This document shows positions 18,501 to 29,017 of a stretch of DNA of 64,000 nucleotides, in pieces; the first letter of the stretch is position 1, and each line of letters starts with the position of its first letter. The stretch comes from Gammaproteobacteria bacterium (GTDB lineage Bacteria; Pseudomonadota; Gammaproteobacteria; HK1). The position numbers were made by a program, and so were the translations under genes. The stretch spans positions 25,204-89,203 of the forward strand of contig JAJFJT010000028.1 in NCBI GenBank assembly GCA_021773795.1. Reading direction: 5' to 3'. A model generated the notes under the pieces. The model was not told the origin of the DNA and made no database searches. It saw only the letters and a program-made list of their open reading frames with translations.

Positions 18501-19901
18501 ATGCAATCCGTAATCGCCATTGTTGGCCGGCCTAATGTTGGAAAATCCACTCTGTTTAACCGTCTGACCGGCAGCAAGAATGCCCTGGTTGCCGAGGTGC
18601 CGGGCATGACCCGTGACCGTCAGTATGGCTGTGCCACCATCGGTAAAAACAACTGTTTGCTGGTGGATACAGGCGGCCTCGCCGAGGAAACAGCCCTCAT
18701 CGACCAACTGGTAAGCCAGCAGTCGGAGGCCGCCATTGAAGAGGCAACACTGGTGCTGTTTTTGGTGGATGCCCGCGAGAGCCTGATGCCGGCCGATCTT
18801 GAAATTGCCGATCTCCTGCGCCGTAGCGGTAGACCGGTCATCGTAGTGGTAAATAAAACAGAGGGGCGAGATCCGGCCTCAGCGATACTCGAGTTTCATG
18901 ATCTCGGGCTGGGGCTACCACTGGCAATTGCGGCGGCCCATGGGCGTGGCTTCGAGCCCTTGAGGGAACGCATCGCCGCGTGCCTGCCGGAGGAATCAGA
19001 GGCACTGCCTGGTAACGACACCTTGCCTGATGGCATTCGGGTGGCGGTAGCGGGGCGTCCCAATGTAGGAAAATCCACCCTTATCAACCGCCTCCTCGGT
19101 GAGGAGCGGGTGTTGGCCCACGACATGCCAGGCACCACCCGAGACAGTATCTATATCCCCTTCAACCATCGCGGCACCCCCTATGTGCTTATCGACACCG
19201 CCGGCGTTCGGCGGCGGGCGCGGGTGGAAGGCACTGCGGAAAAATTCAGCGTGGTGCGCACCCTGCAGGCGGTAACCGCCTCTAATGTCGTCATCTTGCT
19301 AATCGACGCCAGTGAGGGCATCACCGATCAGGACGCCCACCTGCTCGGCATCACCCTGCAATCGGGCCGTGCGCTGGTAATCGCGGTAAACAAATGGGAT
19401 GGCCTCGATCTCGATCAGCGGGAACTGGTACGCGATGGCCTCGAGCGCAAACTACGCTTTATTGATTTTGCCAACATCCATTTTATTTCAGCGCGAGAGG
19501 GATCTGGAGTCGGCCAGCTGTTTCGCTCGGTTGGCGAGGCTTGGCACTCGGCATCACGGGGTTTTTCCACCCCGGAGTTGAATCGTATCCTCCGCAAGGC
19601 CGTAGATGCCCATCCACCACCGCTGTCCCATGGACGCCGGGCAAAACTACGCTATGCCCACCAGGGGGGGCGCAATCCACCCATCATCGTGGTGCACGGC
19701 AGCCAGACAGAAAAACTGGCGGATAGCTATAAACGCTATCTGTCACACGCCTTCAGCAAGGCGCTGAAGCTCAGGGGCACGCCGCTGCAAATCGAATTCA
19801 AGACCGGGAAAAACCCCTACCAGGGAAGAAAAAATATCCTTAGCCCGCGCCAGCAACAAAAACGCAAACGCCTGATGCGCCACGTTAAGGGAAAGCGCTA
19901 A
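18501..19901 (+). CDS. der: Double-GTPase ribosome assembly factor Der (EngA)
   Basis: The 466-residue protein carries two tandem Era-like GTPase domains, each with a complete G1 loop ([12 protein letters not shown] near residue 8; [12 protein letters not shown] near 184), DTGG/DTAG G3 motifs and NKTE/NKWD G4 motifs, then a C-terminal KH-like domain. Der assists 50S subunit maturation. The C-terminus is Lys/Arg-rich. It ends the hisS-yfgM-bamB-der run and is convergent with bamC. Confidence 0.97.
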   Translation: MQSVIAIVGRPNVGKSTLFNRLTGSKNALVAEVPGMTRDRQYGCATIGKNNCLLVDTGGLAEETALIDQLVSQQSEAAIEEATLVLFLVDARESLMPADLEIADLLRRSGRPVIVVVNKTEGRDPASAILEFHDLGLGLPLAIAAAHGRGFEPLRERIAACLPEESEALPGNDTLPDGIRVAVAGRPNVGKSTLINRLLGEERVLAHDMPGTTRDSIYIPFNHRGTPYVLIDTAGVRRRARVEGTAEKFSVVRTLQAVTASNVVILLIDASEGITDQDAHLLGITLQSGRALVIAVNKWDGLDLDQRELVRDGLERKLRFIDFANIHFISAREGSGVGQLFRSVGEAWHSASRGFSTPELNRILRKAVDAHPPPLSHGRRAKLRYAHQGGRNPPIIVVHGSQTEKLADSYKRYLSHAFSKALKLRGTPLQIEFKTGKNPYQGRKNILSPRQQQKRKRLMRHVKGKR

Positions 19902-19926
19902 TCCAGCCCACGGACACGAACCCAAT

Positions 19927-19985
19927 GTAGGGCGGACCATGTCCGCCGCCTTGTCCCACCGTCACCGAGGCGGACATGGTCTGCC
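19927..19985. repeat. REP-like inverted repeat between der and bamC
   Basis: GTAGGGCGGACCATGTCCGCC at the left includes the perfect hairpin GGCGGAC-CAT-GTCCGCC. An almost identical 17-mer (one mismatch) is repeated in inverse orientation at 19969-19985. The paired hairpins between two convergent genes may serve as a bidirectional terminator or mRNA stabiliser. A related sequence with the same GTAGGGCGGACC core lies at 52687-52698 on the other strand. Confidence 0.7.
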
Positions 19986-19994
19986 TGGCAAGAG

Positions 19995-21128
19995 TTACTT
20001 CAGTTGTTTGTGCAGTAAGGCAAGAATCCTGTCCGCGGTCGAGCCCGTATCCCGTTCGCCCGCCTTGTCCAGGACCACCACCTGGGTAGCCGCCTGTTCG
20101 CCTACCAGGCTGATGAAGTACTCGATGTTCTTGGGCTTTTTATCCTTGCCCCAGAACTTCAACTTTCCAAAAAATCCCTTTTTCTTCTTTTCTGCCACCA
20201 AGGGGTCCACGTAGCGAACAAAATACAGCCCTCGCGAACGGTCCCGGTCTTGCACCGTGAAACCAACCCGATCGAGTGCCAGTCCGGTACGTCGCCAGGC
20301 TCGGGAAAAGCCTTCCCGCAGAGAGAGCACTGTACTGCCTTGCTTGTCCTTCACCAAGTGGGCACGCGGGGCTCGACTGGCGGTCGCCGCCATGATCTCG
20401 ACCACCTTCTCCTCGGTCACCCCGAAGTACAGCAGCATGCGGTTGAGCATCTCCGCTTCCAGCTCTGGATCCGCTGGCGAGGTTTGCCACATGATATCGT
20501 CCTTGACCGCCACCTCCTCCACACGCTGATGCGAGATAAATAGCTCGGTCGTCCCCTCTAGGCTCCCACGTTCCAGCCGCACGCGGAATTTATCCCGCAC
20601 TGCAAAGGAATAGATCTGCTTGGAGATCTTGCTCAGTAAACCCTGAACAAGGCCGGTGGGATGACTTTCACGCTTTTCTGCCCAATCGGTCTCCAGGATG
20701 CCAACAGCCGGCTCCGCACTCTTGATCAGAAAACCGTTTTCGAGCCAGAAATCATGTGCCCGCGGCCACACCGCATCGGCGCTCGCCTTAATCACCAGCC
20801 AGCGCTTGTCGCCATTGCGTTCAACCCGCACCTTCTCCAGCGACGGCAATACTACGCTACGCTGCTCGCCAGCCTTTTTCTTCTCTCCCGTCCCAGCATA
20901 GTCGGAATAACTCATAGAACCTGAAGAGTCCACCTGTGGCACCACTGCCCCATCCTTGATGGTCGCGCTACTGAGATCCGGCGGGATCTCTAGCGGGGGC
21001 AGGCTGCGGCTACTCTGATACTGGGTATCCGCGCGCGGCAGGTGCTCGTCAATGGCCTGCTGCAATCCGCCACCACAACCCGCAGCAAAAAGAGCCAGAG
21101 AGACCAGAGCAAGTCGACATATTTTCAT
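19995..21128 (-). CDS. bamC: Outer membrane assembly lipoprotein BamC
   Basis: From the ATG at 21128 the protein has 377 residues: signal peptide with lipobox LFAAGC (Cys18), an unstructured N-terminal stretch containing SLPPLEIPPDL (the segment that contacts BamD), and two helix-grip domains. BamC (NlpB) is an accessory lipoprotein of the BAM complex. It lies directly downstream of dapA on the same strand, as in E. coli. A longer frame upstream overlaps dapA and is not used. Confidence 0.92.
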   Translation of the reverse strand: MKICRLALVSLALFAAGCGGGLQQAIDEHLPRADTQYQSSRSLPPLEIPPDLSSATIKDGAVVPQVDSSGSMSYSDYAGTGEKKKAGEQRSVVLPSLEKVRVERNGDKRWLVIKASADAVWPRAHDFWLENGFLIKSAEPAVGILETDWAEKRESHPTGLVQGLLSKISKQIYSFAVRDKFRVRLERGSLEGTTELFISHQRVEEVAVKDDIMWQTSPADPELEAEMLNRMLLYFGVTEEKVVEIMAATASRAPRAHLVKDKQGSTVLSLREGFSRAWRRTGLALDRVGFTVQDRDRSRGLYFVRYVDPLVAEKKKKGFFGKLKFWGKDKKPKNIEYFISLVGEQAATQVVVLDKAGERDTGSTADRILALLHKQLK

Positions 21129-21139
21129 CGTAGGCAAAC

Positions 21140-22015
21140 TCACGCGCGGGCCTGAGCCAGAGCCTCCCGCAGAGCCTCGTGATATTCCGCAGCCAACGGG
21201 GTCAGGGGCAGGCGAATTCCCGGTGGGATCATGTCCATATCTCCCAACAGCCACTTGGCAGGGATGGGATTGGATTCAAGAAACAGCGTGCTATGCAGGC
21301 CCCTTAACAAACTATCTGCTTTGCGTGCACCTGCCTCGTCTCCCGCCAACGCCAGCACACACATCTCATGCATCAAATCGGGCACGATATTGGCGGTCAC
21401 GGAGATGACTCCTCGTGCACCGGCCAGCATGGCATCCAGAGCCATGCCATCGTCGCCACTGAAGACGGCAAAGTCCTTGCCGCAACGCGCCACAATATCG
21501 GTCACCCGGACCACCACCTCAGCGGAGGCCTCCTTGATAGCCACGATATTGTCTATCCCGGCAAGGCGTTCGACTGTTTCAGGCAGCAGGTCGCACGCCG
21601 TACGTCCTGGAACGTTATAAAGTATTTGGGGAATCTGGACGGCCTCGGCAATGGTCTTGTAATGCTGGTACAGACCTTCCTGAGTCGGCTTGTTGTAATA
21701 GGGAGTCACCAGCAGGCAGCCATCGGCCCCCAGTTCTGCAGCCCGCCGGGTCAGGGCCAGTGCCTCACGAGTGGAATTGGCGCCGGTGCCGGCAATTACC
21801 GGAATCCGTCCCTCAACCCGCTTAATAATGCGCTCCACCACCGCGCAGTGCTCAGCCTCATCCAGGGTGGCGGACTCTCCCGTGGTGCCAACCGCAATGA
21901 TGGCATCGGTCCCCGCCTCAATATGAAACTCCACCAGACGCTCCAAGGCGCCGTGATCCACCGTACCGTCCGCCTCCATAGGCGTTACCAACGCGACCAT
22001 ACTGCCTTTAAACAT
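21140..22015 (-). CDS. dapA: 4-hydroxy-tetrahydrodipicolinate synthase
   Basis: The 291-residue (beta/alpha)8 lyase condenses pyruvate with aspartate semialdehyde, the first committed step to lysine and meso-diaminopimelate. The start MFKGSMVALVTPM is typical. GTTGES carries the catalytic Thr, YNVPGRT the Tyr, and VAIKEAS the Schiff-base Lys (about residue 161). It is cotranscribed with bamC and divergent from gcvR, matching the E. coli arrangement. Confidence 0.96.
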   Translation of the reverse strand: MFKGSMVALVTPMEADGTVDHGALERLVEFHIEAGTDAIIAVGTTGESATLDEAEHCAVVERIIKRVEGRIPVIAGTGANSTREALALTRRAAELGADGCLLVTPYYNKPTQEGLYQHYKTIAEAVQIPQILYNVPGRTACDLLPETVERLAGIDNIVAIKEASAEVVVRVTDIVARCGKDFAVFSGDDGMALDAMLAGARGVISVTANIVPDLMHEMCVLALAGDEAGARKADSLLRGLHSTLFLESNPIPAKWLLGDMDMIPPGIRLPLTPLAAEYHEALREALAQARA

Positions 22016-22192
22016 GACAACCCCCGAAAATCTGAAAACGTAGCCAAACCAATAAGGTGGAAAACAGGGCGGGAATGCTACTTGCGCGCCCTGCACTTGG
22101 CAAATGTCCCTGGCTGCATGCTAATCTGAACTGCTTCGCGTACAGGCGGAAAACCACCCCTCAATCCCACAGGATCGGTAATACCTATATAT

Positions 22193-22720
22193 ATGGAAAC
22201 CTTTCTCGTCGTTTCCGTCCTCGGCAAGGATCACCCGGGCATCATCAACGCATTCTCCGCCGCCGTGATGGATTGCGGCTGTGGCATCCAGGACAGCCGT
22301 ATGACGGTACTTGGTGGTGAATTCGCCATGATCTCGCTACTTAGTGGCAACTGGAATGCCATCGCCAAAATTGAACAGTCCCTGCCACGCCTGGCGGAGG
22401 AACTGGAACTCACCATACAGAGTCGCCGCACCGAGGCTCGCACCGGCACCGGCCATATCGTTCCCTACGGCGTGGAGGTGGTGGCCATGGACCACCCGGG
22501 AATCGTGCATGAGGTGGCGGAATTTTTCTCGCAGCACAATATCAACGTAGAGGATCTCTACACCAGCATCTATCCGGCCCCCCACACGGGCACCACCATG
22601 TTCTCGCTGCACATGACCATCGGCATCCCGGCAGACAACTCTATCTCCACGCTACGCGGCGAGTTCATGGACTTTTGCGACACCCTGAATCTCGACGCCA
22701 TGCTCGCGCCGGTCAAGTAA
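22193..22720 (+). CDS. gcvR: GcvR-like ACT-domain regulator
   Basis: The 175-residue protein has two ACT domains: METFLVVSVLGKDHPGIINA at the start and VPYGVEVVAMDHPGIVHEVA from about residue 90. In E. coli GcvR binds glycine and antagonises the GcvA activator of the glycine cleavage system. The divergent position next to dapA is conserved. The usual downstream bcp gene is absent; the convergent gdhB follows instead. No glycine-cleavage genes are in the window, so its target here is unknown. Confidence 0.88.
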   Translation: METFLVVSVLGKDHPGIINAFSAAVMDCGCGIQDSRMTVLGGEFAMISLLSGNWNAIAKIEQSLPRLAEELELTIQSRRTEARTGTGHIVPYGVEVVAMDHPGIVHEVAEFFSQHNINVEDLYTSIYPAPHTGTTMFSLHMTIGIPADNSISTLRGEFMDFCDTLNLDAMLAPVK

Positions 22721-22729
22721 TATCGTTGT

Positions 22730-22741
22730 CGGGCTAGCCCG
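22730..22741. terminator. Possible terminator palindrome between gcvR and gdhB
   Basis: CGGGCTAGCCCG is a perfect 12-bp palindrome that includes the gdhB stop codon. On the plus strand it is followed by CAGGCTTTTTC, so it could end gcvR transcription. The stem is short and has almost no loop, so the call is weak. Confidence 0.35.
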
Positions 22742-25700
22742 CAGGCTTTTTCTTCCGCCGCTTGGCGACCTTCTTCGCCTTATCGACCTCCATTAACTGC
22801 CCACTGCCACTACAGTGACGCAGGTTGCGTAACTCACCCATAGCCACGGACAGCATAGAGAAATCCGGGCTGGATCCTTGCTTCAGATCCGTCACCACTT
22901 GCTGATAACGACCCGCCGTGTGGCCGTTGGCATCCAGCCAGCGTTCAATCCGAACCTTTAGTGTAAGGCTCTTTCCGGGCATGGCGAGAACACTGGAGGT
23001 CAAGGCGCTATGTTGCGCGTAGTGTTCATCGTGCAAGGCGGCCCGCGCCAGTGCCTGCCAGCGATTATCTCGCGGCAAGGCCACAATACCCTCGCGCAAC
23101 CAATCAAGCTCCAGCTTAGCTCCGAGCTGAAAGTGCAGCTCGGCCACCTCTTTCACACTGCGATCACTGGCATTGGCGACCTCAACGATACCCAACGCGC
23201 TAAACAGATGATCAAAACCCGCCACACGCGGGATAAGCCCCTTGAGAACATCGTGGCACCCCAGAGATTCCCATGGTTCACCCTCAGTCAGGTCTGGAAC
23301 CAAGCCATCTAATTGCCCTTCCAGCGCCTCGGCACCCGATGAGAAATAAGCAATGCTGGCCGCCACATCTAAAGGTGCGGGACGGTTTCTGAGCAACCAG
23401 CGCGCCCCGCGCTCCACCAGCTTCCTGCCCTCCAGCAGTAGCCGCTTCTGAAGCTTGGCGGGGATCTTGTTATCCAGCGCGTCCACTGCGCTCCAGAAGT
23501 CCCGCATACCGAAAATCTCGCGCGCAGCCATAAAGGCCCGGGCAATATCCGGGGGCGCGGCCCCGGTTTCCTCGCCGATACGAAAGGCAAAGGTCATGCC
23601 GGCGCGATTGACCATGCCATTGGCCACCACCGTACAGATGATCTCGCGCCGCAAACGGTGCGTGGGCATCTCCTTGCAATAACGCTCCCGTAGCGGTACC
23701 GGAAAGTAATATTCCAACTCGCGAAAAAAGAAGGGGTCCTCGGGCAGATCCGACTGCAGCAGGGCCTGGGATATCACGTTTTTATAGTAGGCAAAAATTA
23801 ACGATAATTCTGGCGGGCTCAAGCCCATACCTGTAGCCGCCCGATCTGCCAACTCCTCACGCCCGGGGAGAAATTCAAGGTCACGCCGTAGACCACCCTC
23901 GTGCTCCAACCACAGCATCAGGCGCAGATGAACATCAGCCATGGGGAAAGCCTGCTCAGTGGCTATCCCCAGTGCCTGGTTCTGCAAATAATTGTGGCGC
24001 AGCACCAGAATCCCCACCTCATCGGTCATCTCCGCCAACAGTCGATTGCGCTGCTTTTCCGTCAATTCCCCCTTGGCAACGATGGCGTTAAGGAGGATCT
24101 TGATATTGACCTCATGGTCCGAACAATCCACCCCGGCAGAGTTATCAATAGAGTCGGTACTAATCCGCCCACCGTTAAGGGAAAACTCTATCCGTCCCCG
24201 CTGGGTAAAACCAAGATTACCGCCCTCACCGACCACCTTGGCGCGCAGTTCCTTGCCATCTATCCGCACGCTGTCATTAGCGCGATCTCCCACCTCCGCA
24301 TCACTCTCACTGCTTGCCTTAACGTAGGTGCCGATACCCCCATTCCACAATAAATCCACCGGCGCCTTGAGAATCTCCCGGATCAAGGCACTGGGTGTAA
24401 GCGCGGTCTCTTCCAAGTCCAACACCTCCCGCACCTCTGCTGATAACTTTATGGATTTGGCGGAGCGTGGGAACACCCCACCGCCACGCGAAATCAGCGA
24501 GGTCTTGTAGTCGTCCCAGCCGGAGCGGGGCAATTTGAAAAGACGCTCGCGCTCAGCATGAGCACGCTCTGGATCGGGGTCCGGATCGAGAAAAATACTC
24601 AGGTGATTAAAGGCGGCTACCAGCTTGATATGGGGTGAACTCAACATGCCGTTGCCAAAAACGTCCCCGGCCATATCGCCAATACCCACCACATTAAAGT
24701 CGTTGCTCTGGGTATCCACACCCATTTCTCGGAAGTGGCGTTTAACGGACTCCCAAGCTCCACGGGCCGTGATCCCCATACCCTTATGGTCATAACCTAC
24801 GGAACCACCCGAGGCAAAAGCATCGCCCAACCAGAAACCCTGCTCCAGGGAGATACTGTTGGCGATGTCAGAAAAACTGGCCGTACCCTTGTCCGCCGCT
24901 ACCACAAAATAGGGATCGTCCTCGTCATAACGAATGGTGCGCTCCGGCGGTACCATCGCGCCATCCACAATATTGTCGGTAATCGCCAATAAACCACGGA
25001 TAAATATCTGATAACACGCGATACCCTCTTCCAGGATCATCTCGCGGTCGGCATCTACCGGCATGGCCTTGGGTACAAAGCCCCCCTTGGCACCCACTGG
25101 AACGATGACCGCGTTCTTTACCATTTGCGCCTTCACCAGGCCCAACACCTCGGTACGAAAATCCTCGCGCCGATCTGACCAGCGGATGCCGCCACGGGCG
25201 ATCTTGCCGCCGCGCAGGTGTACCCCTTCCACCCGTGGGGAGTACACAAAGATCTCGTATTGGGGCTTCGGCTCGGGCAACTGTGGAACCAGTGCCGGGT
25301 TAAATTTGAAGGATAGTGAAGGCCGTGCTTCGCCGGCCTCCGTCAGCTGATAGTAGTCGGTCCGCAAGGTGGCGCGGATGAGCCCCAGGAAGCAACGCAG
25401 AATACGATCTTCATCAAGATTGGATACCCGATCCAGGGCTTCTTCGATTTCCATCCCGGTCTGGGCCGAAGCCTCGGCGGCACCCTCACGCGCATCCGGA
25501 TTAAAGCGCGCGTGAAACAGCCGTACCAGCAAAGCGGTAATCGCACCATTGGCCGACAGCGCCTGTTCTACATAACTCTGACTAAAGGTCACACCGATCT
25601 GGCGCAAATACTTGCAGTAGGCCCGCAACAAGACCACCTCTCGCCAGCTCAGCCCGCCCCCGAGAATCAGACGATTAAGACCGTCACTTTCCACTTCCCC

Positions 25701-27641
25701 ATGCCAGATACGCTCGAAACCGGCCTGAAACGGCTCCCGCACCTGCTCCAGATCCAACTCGTTATGACCACAATATTCCATCACGAAGTCATGTATCCAG
25801 ATGGCCTCTCCTTCCAGTGGCCTGACGGTGCTGGGATGCTCCTCCATGACCTTTAGACCCATATGCTCGAGCATCGGCAGGGCATCAGACAGCGGAATCG
25901 GCTGGCCCGCCTGAAAGAGCTTGAAACGCAACATCCCGTCGAGGGTTTCCATGGGACGATAGAGGCTCATGCAGCACAGCCCGCGGTGCTCTCCTAGGAC
26001 CTCCATCTTCTCCACATCGGACACCGCCACCTGTGGGCTATAGCTTTCCTGGTAGTCGGCCCGAAAGGCATCGCCGTAGCAGCGATACAGGCGAGTGCCT
26101 CGCTCTTCGCCACAGTGCTCAAGCACCGCCGTATGGAAATCGTCCTTCCACACCCGAGTCGCCTCAACCAAACGCGCCTCGATGCGCTTGACGTCATACT
26201 CGCGCATGCTGCCCTGAGGGACACGAATCATGAAATACAGACGCGCCAGCACCGAAGCCGTAAGCTGAACGGAAAAATCATAACTCTTGCCCGCCAGTGA
26301 AGTCTCCAGGATCCCCTGGATACGCTTGCGGATGGCAGTATTGAAGCGATCCCGCGGCACGAAAATGATGCACGAGAAGAAACGTCCGTAGACATCCTTG
26401 TGGATAAACAACCGGATACGCTGGCGCTCCTGCAAATGCAGGATGCCTAGTGCTGTTTCCAATAACTCATCCCCCGGGATATGGAACAACTCATCCCGGG
26501 GAAAGGTGTCGAGGATGTGCATCAGGGCCTTGCCGGTATGACTGCTCCTCGGGTAGCCCGCACGCTCCACCGCCTGGGTCACCTTGTGGCTCAACAGGGG
26601 AATATCTGCCGGACGACTTTGATAGGCGCTGGATGTATAGAGTCCGACGAAACGACGTTCACCGATCACTCGACCATTTTTATCCAGGCGTTTGACCCCT
26701 ACGTAATCCATGAAGCCAGGACGATGCACCGTGGACTCGTGATTGGCCTTGGTAATGATCAGCAACTCGGACTTGCGCGCCAGCTTGCGTACCTCAGGAG
26801 ACAGTGCTGAAAAGGACTTGGAAATAGAGCCCACTCCACCACCACGCATCACCCCAAGCCCCGGCCCCGGCCCCCAGCGCAACACGTCCTCACCCTTTTC
26901 CTCCAGCAACTCGTATTCCCGGTAACCGAGGAAGGTGAAATGGTTATCCTCCATCCACTCCAAAAAGGCACGCGCCTCAGCCAGTTCCTTGGCATCAATG
27001 GGTGGCGGGTGATCAGCCAACTCCGTCAGCGCCTCGTGCATATGCGCCCGGACCTTTGTCCAATCCTCTACCGCCGCCCGTACATCGGCTAATACCCGCT
27101 CGATCTCAGTCTGGATGGCCCCAAGCACTTTAGACTCAGTTTGGCGGTCCACTTCCACATGCATCAAGGCCTCGGTGACAAAGCCTTTTTCCTCCACCCC
27201 CTCGGCCATCACCTCCAGTAGCAACCCGGAATCATCGCGGCGAAAAGACATCACCGGGTGGATCACCAGATGATTGGTCAACCCAAGACGATTGAGCCCC
27301 ATGCGTACGGAATCGACAAGAAACGGCATATTTTCACAGGCCGTTTCAATAATGGTATGGGTGGAAATCCAGCCGTGCTGTTCTTGCCGCGGGTTATAGA
27401 CCTGGATGTGGGATTCGCCGGACTTCCGCTTGCGTGCAAAGCTCCAGTGCGCCAGCGCCGTACCATAGAGATTCTGTGGGTCGCGCTCCGCCAGATCCTC
27501 TCCCGCCACGCCGTGATAATACTGGCGGATAAAACGCTCGACGTTAGCAACCTCCTCCTTCGGCACCTTGCGTCGCGCGATGGCAACGACCTTCTCTACC
27601 AGTTCAAGGGTCAGCTCATCCATTGCCGTCAACATCGTCAT
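22734..27641 (-). CDS. gdhB: NAD-specific glutamate dehydrogenase, 180-kDa class
   Basis: The 1635-residue protein is full length for the large NAD-GDH class, which oxidises glutamate to 2-oxoglutarate and ammonia for catabolism. N-terminal ACT-like regulatory regions precede a catalytic core. GGIRWSDRREDFRTEVLGLV and VPVGAKGGFVPK (catalytic Lys) are near the middle, the NAD-binding part and GGIGTYVKA follow, and a long helical C-terminal domain ends in a Lys-rich tail. Start candidates are Met1, Met3 and Met7 in close succession; I kept the first. It stands divergent from the TAXI transporter genes, suggesting a shared role in amino-acid use. Confidence 0.95.
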   Translation of the reverse strand: MTMLTAMDELTLELVEKVVAIARRKVPKEEVANVERFIRQYYHGVAGEDLAERDPQNLYGTALAHWSFARKRKSGESHIQVYNPRQEQHGWISTHTIIETACENMPFLVDSVRMGLNRLGLTNHLVIHPVMSFRRDDSGLLLEVMAEGVEEKGFVTEALMHVEVDRQTESKVLGAIQTEIERVLADVRAAVEDWTKVRAHMHEALTELADHPPPIDAKELAEARAFLEWMEDNHFTFLGYREYELLEEKGEDVLRWGPGPGLGVMRGGGVGSISKSFSALSPEVRKLARKSELLIITKANHESTVHRPGFMDYVGVKRLDKNGRVIGERRFVGLYTSSAYQSRPADIPLLSHKVTQAVERAGYPRSSHTGKALMHILDTFPRDELFHIPGDELLETALGILHLQERQRIRLFIHKDVYGRFFSCIIFVPRDRFNTAIRKRIQGILETSLAGKSYDFSVQLTASVLARLYFMIRVPQGSMREYDVKRIEARLVEATRVWKDDFHTAVLEHCGEERGTRLYRCYGDAFRADYQESYSPQVAVSDVEKMEVLGEHRGLCCMSLYRPMETLDGMLRFKLFQAGQPIPLSDALPMLEHMGLKVMEEHPSTVRPLEGEAIWIHDFVMEYCGHNELDLEQVREPFQAGFERIWHGEVESDGLNRLILGGGLSWREVVLLRAYCKYLRQIGVTFSQSYVEQALSANGAITALLVRLFHARFNPDAREGAAEASAQTGMEIEEALDRVSNLDEDRILRCFLGLIRATLRTDYYQLTEAGEARPSLSFKFNPALVPQLPEPKPQYEIFVYSPRVEGVHLRGGKIARGGIRWSDRREDFRTEVLGLVKAQMVKNAVIVPVGAKGGFVPKAMPVDADREMILEEGIACYQIFIRGLLAITDNIVDGAMVPPERTIRYDEDDPYFVVAADKGTASFSDIANSISLEQGFWLGDAFASGGSVGYDHKGMGITARGAWESVKRHFREMGVDTQSNDFNVVGIGDMAGDVFGNGMLSSPHIKLVAAFNHLSIFLDPDPDPERAHAERERLFKLPRSGWDDYKTSLISRGGGVFPRSAKSIKLSAEVREVLDLEETALTPSALIREILKAPVDLLWNGGIGTYVKASSESDAEVGDRANDSVRIDGKELRAKVVGEGGNLGFTQRGRIEFSLNGGRISTDSIDNSAGVDCSDHEVNIKILLNAIVAKGELTEKQRNRLLAEMTDEVGILVLRHNYLQNQALGIATEQAFPMADVHLRLMLWLEHEGGLRRDLEFLPGREELADRAATGMGLSPPELSLIFAYYKNVISQALLQSDLPEDPFFFRELEYYFPVPLRERYCKEMPTHRLRREIICTVVANGMVNRAGMTFAFRIGEETGAAPPDIARAFMAAREIFGMRDFWSAVDALDNKIPAKLQKRLLLEGRKLVERGARWLLRNRPAPLDVAASIAYFSSGAEALEGQLDGLVPDLTEGEPWESLGCHDVLKGLIPRVAGFDHLFSALGIVEVANASDRSVKEVAELHFQLGAKLELDWLREGIVALPRDNRWQALARAALHDEHYAQHSALTSSVLAMPGKSLTLKVRIERWLDANGHTAGRYQQVVTDLKQGSSPDFSMLSVAMGELRNLRHCSGSGQLMEVDKAKKVAKRRKKKPAG

Positions 27642-27947
27642 CTCCTCGGAAGTTTGGCTCGTTTCGAAGCAGTGTAGCAGTCACCGGGGACAACACCCAG
27701 ACGACATCTATCTTTAAGATCCAGGCTCCTAACAGCAAAGAGAATTTGTAAACCAACGCCCAATGCTCTATTTATAGAGGTGCGGGGTGAAAACTGCATG
27801 CTTCGCACAAGAGGCACTGGAGACGGGATTGCCTGTTCTTGGCCACACCCCCGCCCTCGGTCCATATCTTTCTGTACATATTTCCCGTATAAAAAAATGG
27901 TATTTCCGTCTAAATAAATCAAATCGCTTAAGGAAGGAGTGGGTACG
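27642..27947. promoter_or_regulatory. gdhB / TAXI-TRAP divergent intergenic region
   Basis: This 306-bp gap holds no coding sequence I can support. On the plus strand TTGTAA (27746-27751) and TATTTA (27769-27774) with a 17-bp spacer form a plausible sigma-70 promoter for the binding-protein gene. A purine-rich Shine-Dalgarno (AAGGAAGGAG) precedes the ATG at 27948. The promoter call is by eye only. Confidence 0.35.
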
Positions 27948-28916
27948 ATGAAAACTATAATGAAAACTTTCGCAACCGTACTGTTAGGCATGCTGGTAGG
28001 CATCCCGTCAGCACTGGCGGGCCAGACCTTTGTCACCATTGGTACCGGTGGCGTTACTGGCGTCTATTATCCGACCGGTGGTTCCATCTGCCGGCTGGTA
28101 AACAAGGGCCGCAAGGCACATGGTGTCCGCTGCACCGTAGAGAGTACCGGCGGCTCCGTGTATAACCTCAATACCATTCGCGCTGGTGAGCTCGATATGG
28201 GGGTCGCCCAATCCGACTGGCAATATCACGCTTATCACGGCACCAGCAAATTCAAGGACAAGGGTGCATTCAAAGGTCTGCGAGCGGTCTTTTCGGTTCA
28301 CCCGGAACCCTTCACCGTGGTCGCACGTGCTGACTCCGGAATCAAGAACTTCATGGACCTCAAGGGTAAACGGGTCAACATCGGCAACCCGGGTTCCGGT
28401 CAGCGTGGCACCATGGAAGTGGTCATGAAGGCCCTGGGCTGGAATAAGTCCACCTTCGCCCTGGCCTCGGAGCTAAAATCTGCAGAGCAATCCAAGGCCC
28501 TGTGCGACAACAAAATCGATGCCATGGTCTTTACCGTTGGTCACCCCAGCGGCTCCATCAAGGAGGCCACCACCTCCTGCGATAGCGTTATGGTGGAAGT
28601 CAGTGGTGCGGCCATCAACAAGCTGGTAGCAGACAACGACTACTACCGCACGGCGGTGATTCCGGGTGGCATGTATCGGGGTTCTCCCAACGACACCAAG
28701 ACCTTCGGTGTGGGCGCAACCTTCGTAAGCTCCACCAAGACCTCGGCCAATACCGTCTATCACATCGTCAAGGGGGTGTTCGAGAACTTTGACAGCTTCC
28801 GTAAACTCCATCCGGCATTCGCCAATCTGAATAAAAAAGAGATGATCAAGGATGGTTTGTCCGCACCACTGCATGACGGTGCCGCCAAGTACTACCGTGA
28901 AGCAGGTTTGATGTAA
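27948..28916 (+). CDS. TAXI-family TRAP transporter substrate-binding protein 1
   Basis: The 322-residue periplasmic protein starts at ATG 27948 (spaced 8 bases from AAGGAG) with a signal peptide ending near SALAG. The family start TFVTIGTGGVTGVYYPTGG, the LNTIRAGELDMGVAQSD segment and VNIGNPGSGQRGTME identify the TAXI group (DctP-independent TRAP solute receptors). Characterised TAXI proteins bind glutamate or related acids, so glutamate is a reasonable guess next to a glutamate dehydrogenase, but the substrate is not shown by sequence. The permease is 1.2 kb downstream. Confidence 0.92.
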   Translation: MKTIMKTFATVLLGMLVGIPSALAGQTFVTIGTGGVTGVYYPTGGSICRLVNKGRKAHGVRCTVESTGGSVYNLNTIRAGELDMGVAQSDWQYHAYHGTSKFKDKGAFKGLRAVFSVHPEPFTVVARADSGIKNFMDLKGKRVNIGNPGSGQRGTMEVVMKALGWNKSTFALASELKSAEQSKALCDNKIDAMVFTVGHPSGSIKEATTSCDSVMVEVSGAAINKLVADNDYYRTAVIPGGMYRGSPNDTKTFGVGATFVSSTKTSANTVYHIVKGVFENFDSFRKLHPAFANLNKKEMIKDGLSAPLHDGAAKYYREAGLM

Positions 28917-29017
28917 GTACACCTGCATTCGGCTGGTCCGGGGGAAAGGCCGCCATGGCCCTCTCCCGGATCACTGATTTCCTCCTTCTGCAAACGCGCT
29001 ACAAGGAGTGACCGTCC

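Noticed and set aside
27769..27784. Resemblance of TATTTATAGAGGTGCGG to the end of the type A fold-back element
   Set aside because: There is no matching second end or central palindrome in the interval, so it is more likely chance.
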